Shown: positions 5,285-9,242 of the stretch, piece after piece
Position numbering within the stretch: the stretch's first letter is position 1
Layout: the number at the start of each line of letters is the position of its first letter
Origin: JBGTLA01 sp041744375
GTDB lineage: Bacteria; Actinomycetota; Acidimicrobiia; Spongiisociales; ZC4RG35
DNA length: 9,242 nt
Direction: 5' to 3'
Assembly: GCA_041744375.1 (NCBI GenBank)
Contig: JBGTLA010000024.1
Location: forward strand, 1-9,242
Translations under genes and position numbers: made by a program
The notes under the pieces: model-generated
Databases searched by the model: none
The model's input: the letters and a program-made list of their open reading frames with translations, nothing else
Told to the model about the DNA's origin: nothing

Positions 5285-6893
5285 ATGACGATCTCGAGAG
5301 TGCGCCGGCCGTGGCGGGACGTCCGAGCCGACCACGAGGAAATCATGGTTGACCCCGGTGTCCGCCAGGTCGTCGTGACCGGGTTCGCGTGGACGGCGGG
5401 AGTAGTCGGCGTGATCTGGGGTGCGATCTACGTGGCCCTCGGCGTTCCCAGCGCCGCCATCTATCCGTGGGGCTTTTCGGCACTTTCGGTGGCAAACATC
5501 TGGTGGCACCGGAGCCATCGTCGGTTCCTACCGTTCGCAACCGCCCAAACCGCTCTCATCCTGCTCACACCTTTCGCCCTGACTTTGCATCTCGGAGGCC
5601 TCATGTCTTCGGGAGTGGTGGGTCTCTGGTCGCTCTTGGCGCCCATAGGAGCCCTGCTCGTGATCGGCAGCCAGGCGGCGGTGCTGACCTTCGTTGTCTT
5701 CGTGGCGTCGGTCGGTGTCGCCGTGTGGGCCGACCGGATCGAAATCGGCGCCGTAGCCCTGCCGGCCGGTGCTAGGGACGTCTTCTTGTTCCTGAACGTC
5801 GTCGGTGTGTCACTCGTTGCCTTTTGGGGAGTGCGCCTGTTCTTGGTCACCAACGACCGCCTGGCGCGCGAGCAGCAGCGACTGCGCAAGGTGGAGCAGG
5901 CCTATGTGGCCCAGGAGGCCATGCTACGCCAACAGGAGCGTTTGGCCACCTTGGGCAAGCTCAGCGCCGGAGTGGCCCATGAACTCAACAATCCCGCCTC
6001 GGCTGTGAGCCGAGCCACGGTCCAGTTGACCACCGTCGTGGAGCGGCTCATCGACGACGCCGTGGGACTGCTCAGCTTCGGACTCAGCTCGGCCGGGTTG
6101 GAGTGGGTCCGTTCCACAGCAGACGCCGGAGCGGTCGAGGATCCTCTGGATCGAGGCGATAGGGAAGAGCGATTGGCGCGCTGGCTCGAGCTGCGCGCGG
6201 TGAGCGACCCCTGGGATCTGGCGGCTCCCCTGGCGGCGCTCGGATTCGACGCCGATTCTCTCACCGCGGCGGCTGAGCGATTACAACCAGAGGCAAGTGG
6301 TCGCCGCCGTCCAGTGGATAGCCGACGTGGCGCGAGCCAACGATCTGCTCAGGGAAGTGCGTACCAGTACCGGGCGGATCACCGAGATCGTGGGTGCACT
6401 CAAGGGATACTCCCACATGGATCGAGCGGCCCAGGCAGTGGTCGACATCGAGTCGGGACTCGACGACACTCTCGTCATCCTCAAGTCGAAGCTGAGCGGG
6501 ATCGAAGTCCGACGGGTACGCCAGACGGATCTCCCATCCGTGGTCGGAAACGCGGGAGAGCTGAATCAAGTGTGGACCAATCTGATCGCCAATGCTGCCG
6601 AGGCGCTGGACGGACGCGGAATCATCGTCATCGAGTCGGCGGCCGACATCGATGATGTGACCGTGACGGTCCAAGACGATGGACCCGGTATCCCGAACGA
6701 TCTGCTCGACCGAGTCTTCGACCCGTTCGTCACGACCAAGGCGCCGGGAGAGGGCACCGGTCTCGGACTCAACCTGGTGCATCAGATAGTGGTGGACCGT
6801 CATGGCGGCCGGATCTCGGTCGAGTCGGTGCCGGGCTGCACCCGCTTCGAGGTGTCGTTGCCGCAGACCAGATCAGAGTCGGCACGTGGGTGA
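5285..6893 (+). CDS. Membrane sensor histidine kinase, interrupted by one frameshift
   Basis: Read through one correction, this is a 535-residue kinase. About six membrane helices at roughly 28-187 form the sensor. A coiled-coil linker (DRLAREQQRLRKVEQ, about 191-220) leads to the H-box LSAGVAHELNNPAS with phospho-accepting His232. After the frameshift come the YSHMD segment, N-box NQVWTNLIANAAEAL, G1 DDGPGIP, F-box FDPFVTTK and G2 GTGLGLNLVHQIV, all of which look functional. The frame changes at 6290-6296: codons ERLQPE (to 6292) must join QVVAAVQWIADV (from 6294), so base G6293 is one too many. As given, translation would run out of frame to 6655 and lose the ATPase domain. ATG 5285 is a cautious start; ATG 5345, with GAGGA just upstream, and TTG 5237 are alternatives. 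The gene overlaps the next by 8 nt, pairing it with that regulator. Confidence 0.88.
6290..6296 (+). other. Frameshift site in the histidine kinase gene (+1)
   Basis: Bases 6290-6296 read GAGGCAA. Removing one G gives GAG CAA and restores a single reading frame from the H-box half to the ATP-binding half. It could be a true mutation, an assembly or sequencing error at a GG doublet, or less likely a programmed event; no classical slippery heptamer is present. Confidence 0.8.
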
Positions 6894-8531
6894 AAACCAA
6901 CGCCCCGCCCTCTTTGTGGTCGACGACGACCCTGATGTGTTGCGGTCGGTCGAGCGCGACCTGCGCCAGCGGTACGCATCGGCCTATCGGGTGGTGGCGG
7001 TCGGCTCGGGAGCCGAGGCGATCGAGGTGATCTCGCGACTCGTGACGAGAGATGACCAGGTTGCGCTCATCGTGGCCGATCAGCGGATGCCGCACATGAC
7101 GGGCACCGAACTCCTCACCCAGTTGGACGATCTCGTCCCCAGTGCCCGGCGCGTCCTCCTCACGGCCTATGCCGATACTGACGCCGCCATCGACGCCATC
7201 AACACCGCTCGGGTCGACTACTACATCCTCAAACCCTGGGATCCACCCGAGGAAAAGCTCTTTCCGGTCCTCGGCGACCTGCTGGAAGAGTGGCAGGCCG
7301 TGGGACGCAGAACCCGCCAGGCGGGGATGCGGTTGGTGGGCGATCGATGGTCGGCCGAGTCGCACCGGATGCACGACTTCCTCTCTCGCAATCAAGTCCC
7401 GTATCGATGGCTGGAGGTGGGCACCAACCCCGAGGCCGATCGTCTGGTGGCCGCCAACCCCGACGCCAGGCTTCCCCTCGTGCTCCTCGAGGATGGGCGG
7501 GTGCTCGGTGGCCCCGAGCCGGCCACGATCGCGTCCCACATAGGTTTGGCGGCGTCTCCGTCGACCGACTACTACGACCTCGTCGTTGTGGGAGCCGGGC
7601 CGGCGGGTCTGGCGGCTGCGGTCTATGGGGCTTCTGAGGGTCTCACCACGGCGGTGGTCGAAAAGGATGCTCCCGGGGGCCAGGCAGGAACAAGCACCAG
7701 GATCGAGAACTACCTCGGTTTCCCGAACGGTGTGTCCGGCGCCGATCTCGCTCGCCGAGCGCTCACTCAGGCCACCAGGTTCGGCGCCGCCCTGATCAAC
7801 CCCCGCCGCGTCGTGGGATTGGAGCGCGATGATCCCTATCGCGTGGTTCGCTTCGATGACGGTGGGGAAGTGCGGTGCTCGGCCGTCATCATCGCCACCG
7901 GTGTCAGCTACCGCGAGCTGGAGGCCGAAGGTGCAGCCGACCTGGCGGGTCGAGGGGTGTACTACGGCGCCGTGCAGACCGAATCCGAATCGTTGCGCGA
8001 CCAAGATGTGGTGATCGTCGGCGGGGGCAACTCTGCAGGTCAGGCGGCGACCTACCTGTCCCAGGTGGCGGCCCTGGTCACGCTGGTCGTGCGGGGAGAT
8101 GCGATCGAGTCGCGCATGTCCGACTACCTCGTCAGGAAGATCAAAGAAGCGCCCAACGTCGATGTGAAGGAGGGCTCGGCGGTCGGGGCCATCGCCGGCA
8201 ACGGCCGCGTCGAAAATGTGACCATCATCACTCCCACCGGTCGTGAGGAACGCGCCGCCTCGGCGGTCTTCGCCTTTATCGGGGCCAGACCTCGCACGGA
8301 GTGGCTCGATGGAGCCGTGGCCCGCGATCCCGACGGTTTCATCTACGCGGGAGCGGCCGTCGTGGCCGCCGCCCGTTGGGCCTCGATCGCGATCCGATGC
8401 TCTTCGAGACCAGTGTGCCGGGGGTATTCGCCGTGGGGGACGCCCGAGCGCAGTCGGTGAAGAGGGTGGCTTCGGCGGTGGGCGAGGGTTCGGTGGCGGT
8501 TCACCTCGTTCACGCTTACCGGGCCGGCTGA
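6886..8531 (+). CDS. Response regulator fused to glutaredoxin-like and thioredoxin-reductase-like flavoprotein domains, one frameshift near the 3' end
   Basis: About 548 residues after one correction. Residues 8-137 are a receiver domain: Asp14/Asp15, phospho-acceptor Asp65 (VADQRMP), Thr93 and Lys116 (ILKPWD). Residues 148-222 look like a glutaredoxin fold (MRLVGDRWSAESHRMHDFL) without active-site cysteines. From 229 on is a thioredoxin-reductase-like domain: FAD site VVGAGPAG (234-241), PGGQAGTSTRIENYLGFP, second dinucleotide site VIVGGGNSAGQ (376-386) and C-terminal GVFAVGDARAQSVKRVASAVGEG. The usual CxxC before the second site is absent: GVYYGAVQTE stands there. Cys331 is the only cysteine in the corrected protein. 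The last about 51 codons are in a different frame, joined at 8365-8376 by a one-base deletion. As given, the first frame ends at 8460, losing the final FAD-binding motif. GTG 6886 overlaps the kinase by 8 nt. It is probably the partner regulator of that kinase, with an enzymatic or ligand-binding flavoprotein output instead of DNA binding. Confidence 0.9.
8365..8376 (+). other. Frameshift site in the regulator-flavoprotein gene (-1)
   Basis: The GCC GCC GCC CG tract marks the point where the frame carrying DGFIYAGAAVVAAA must change to the frame carrying LGLDRDPMLFETSVPG. One missing base, most simply a C in this repetitive run, accounts for it. The position within GCC repeats makes polymerase slippage or a sequencing error plausible. 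Confidence 0.8.
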
Positions 8532-8561
8532 AAGAGGCCCCTCGCCGGCTGTCCTCCGGAT

Positions 8562-9242
8562 TCAGCTGTCCTCGCCGGGGATCAAGAGGGTCAGAGAGCC
8601 GGCTTTGTGGACGGTGAACTCGGTGGGACCAGGGAACGTCTCGCCGTCCCTCGCCAGATTCAGAGCTCCCTCACTGGAACGCACCCGTATCGGGCCTTCG
8701 GTGGTGGTTGCCTGATAGACCCGGGAGCGAGACAGTGTCCCCGTGAGAACCGCCCAAAGGAGGCGCATCCGGGCGAACGGGTGTGAACCATCGACGATCC
8801 GAACGTCCAGGACGCCGTCGGCGAGGTTTGGCCGGGTCGCAGGGGCGAAACCCTCGGGCGAATACCGACAGTTGCCGAAGAAGACCATCCAGGTCTTCAT
8901 CGCCTCGCCATCGATCTCGACCTCAGAGGGAACGCCGTGACGGAGTATCCGGGTCAAGGCGACGATGAGGGCGGGCCATTTGCCGATTCTCTCTTCCAGT
9001 TTCTCACGGGCCTCCACGAGATCCACATACGCTCCGATAGAGGCTGTGTTCACGAATACCTCTCCGGCAATCGAGGCCACGTCGACCCCGACGACCGTGC
9101 CCGCCTTCACCGCCCTCACGGCGTCGGCCACCGTTTCGATGCCGACGTCTCGGGCGAAGTGGTTGAGGGTCCCGGCGGGTACCACCAGCAGTGGCTTTTC
9201 CCGATCCAGCGCCACCCCGGCGGCGGCGTTGACCGCGCCGTC
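8562..9242 (-). CDS. Diacylglycerol-kinase-family lipid kinase, C-terminal part (5' end beyond window)
   Basis: About 226 codons run leftward from the right edge, open at the 5' end. The reverse complement of the edge reads DGAVNAAAGVALDREK, the continuation of the GGDGT nucleotide-binding loop (here DGA), followed by PLLVVPAGTLNHFARDVGI. The PxGTxNxFARD motif is diagnostic of the DAGK catalytic/YegS-type fold. The rest (DGVLDVRIVDG, a glycine-rich core, then a beta-sandwich ending SLTLLIPGEDS) fits the C-terminal domain of these kinases, which phosphorylate diacylglycerol or related lipids using ATP. GTG at 9215 is not a true start because the motif continues upstream of it. The gene is convergent with the regulator-flavoprotein gene, with 30 bp between stop codons. 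Confidence 0.9.
   Translation of the reverse strand, partial: DGAVNAAAGVALDREKPLLVVPAGTLNHFARDVGIETVADAVRAVKAGTVVGVDVASIAGEVFVNTASIGAYVDLVEAREKLEERIGKWPALIVALTRILRHGVPSEVEIDGEAMKTWMVFFGNCRYSPEGFAPATRPNLADGVLDVRIVDGSHPFARMRLLWAVLTGTLSRSRVYQATTTEGPIRVRSSEGALNLARDGETFPGPTEFTVHKAGSLTLLIPGEDS

Noticed and set aside
6769..8004. Long minus-strand ORF of 411 codons opposite the regulator-flavoprotein gene
   Set aside because: The plus strand carries clear receiver, FAD and NAD(P)H motifs over the same bases; the antisense frame has no recognisable domain and is a typical high-GC mirror ORF.
8377..8460. Cys-containing tail (CSSRPVC) at the end of the uncorrected regulator-flavoprotein ORF, which could look like a redox motif
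   Set aside because: It lies after the frameshift in the wrong frame; the correct frame reads LGLDRDPMLFETSVPGVFAVGD and has no cysteine.
8534..8573. Terminator between the two convergent genes (GAGGCCCCTC, repeated CTGTCCTC)
   Set aside because: The inverted arms leave a 2-nt loop and the other similarity is a direct repeat, so no convincing hairpin forms.

Overview
The window reads as chromosomal DNA of a high-GC actinomycete-type bacterium, most likely an uncultured lineage of Actinomycetota (Acidimicrobiia-like is my guess, not proven). The reasons are the G/C-rich third codon positions, frequent GTG and TTG starts, heavy use of 1-11 nt gene overlaps, a DUF6390-type protein, and a response regulator/thioredoxin-reductase-like fusion, which I associate mainly with this phylum. 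No transposase, integrase, phage gene, tRNA, rRNA or CRISPR array was seen.

Layout from left to right. (1) Positions 1-104 are the last 33 codons of tuf (EF-Tu), transcribed rightward. (2) Positions 104-230 hold a striking repeat: eleven perfect tandem copies of GACGGAA that start on the last base of the tuf stop codon, then a second imperfect heptamer array (consensus tGCCGTT) that folds into an 11-bp stem. (3) Positions 248-1425 carry three small or uncharacterised coding regions: a 54-codon ORF beginning like the hydrogenase chaperone HypC (MCLGIP), a DUF6390-type protein, and an unrecognised 75-codon ORF. (4) Positions 1422-5111 are a complete ferric-iron-type (FbpABC/AfuABC-like) ABC importer: lipoprotein binding protein, fused double permease and ATPase. 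Nearly every junction from 248 to 5111 is a short stop/start overlap, so these six ORFs look like one translationally coupled operon, with a 13-bp palindrome at 1181-1193 in its only sizeable gap. (5) Positions 5151-5273 encode a possible 40-residue single-pass membrane peptide with a leaderless-type promoter. (6) Positions 5285-8531 encode a membrane histidine kinase and a response regulator fused to a glutaredoxin-like and a thioredoxin-reductase-like module. The two overlap by 8 nt and form a signalling pair. Each carries one single-base frameshift as given. (7) On the minus strand, 8562-9242 is the C-terminal part of a diacylglycerol-kinase-family lipid kinase, convergent with the signalling pair and running off the right edge.

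Functionally, the importer would bring in a metal or small anion, most simply Fe(3+). The upstream HypC-like/DUF6390 genes suggest a link to metalloenzyme maturation, perhaps [NiFe] hydrogenase, although no hydrogenase gene is in the window. The kinase/regulator pair probably senses a membrane or redox state and outputs through an FAD/NAD(P)H flavoprotein that contains only one cysteine. The most unusual points are the heptamer element, the HypC-like/DUF6390/iron-importer coupling, and the cysteine-poor response regulator-flavoprotein fusion.
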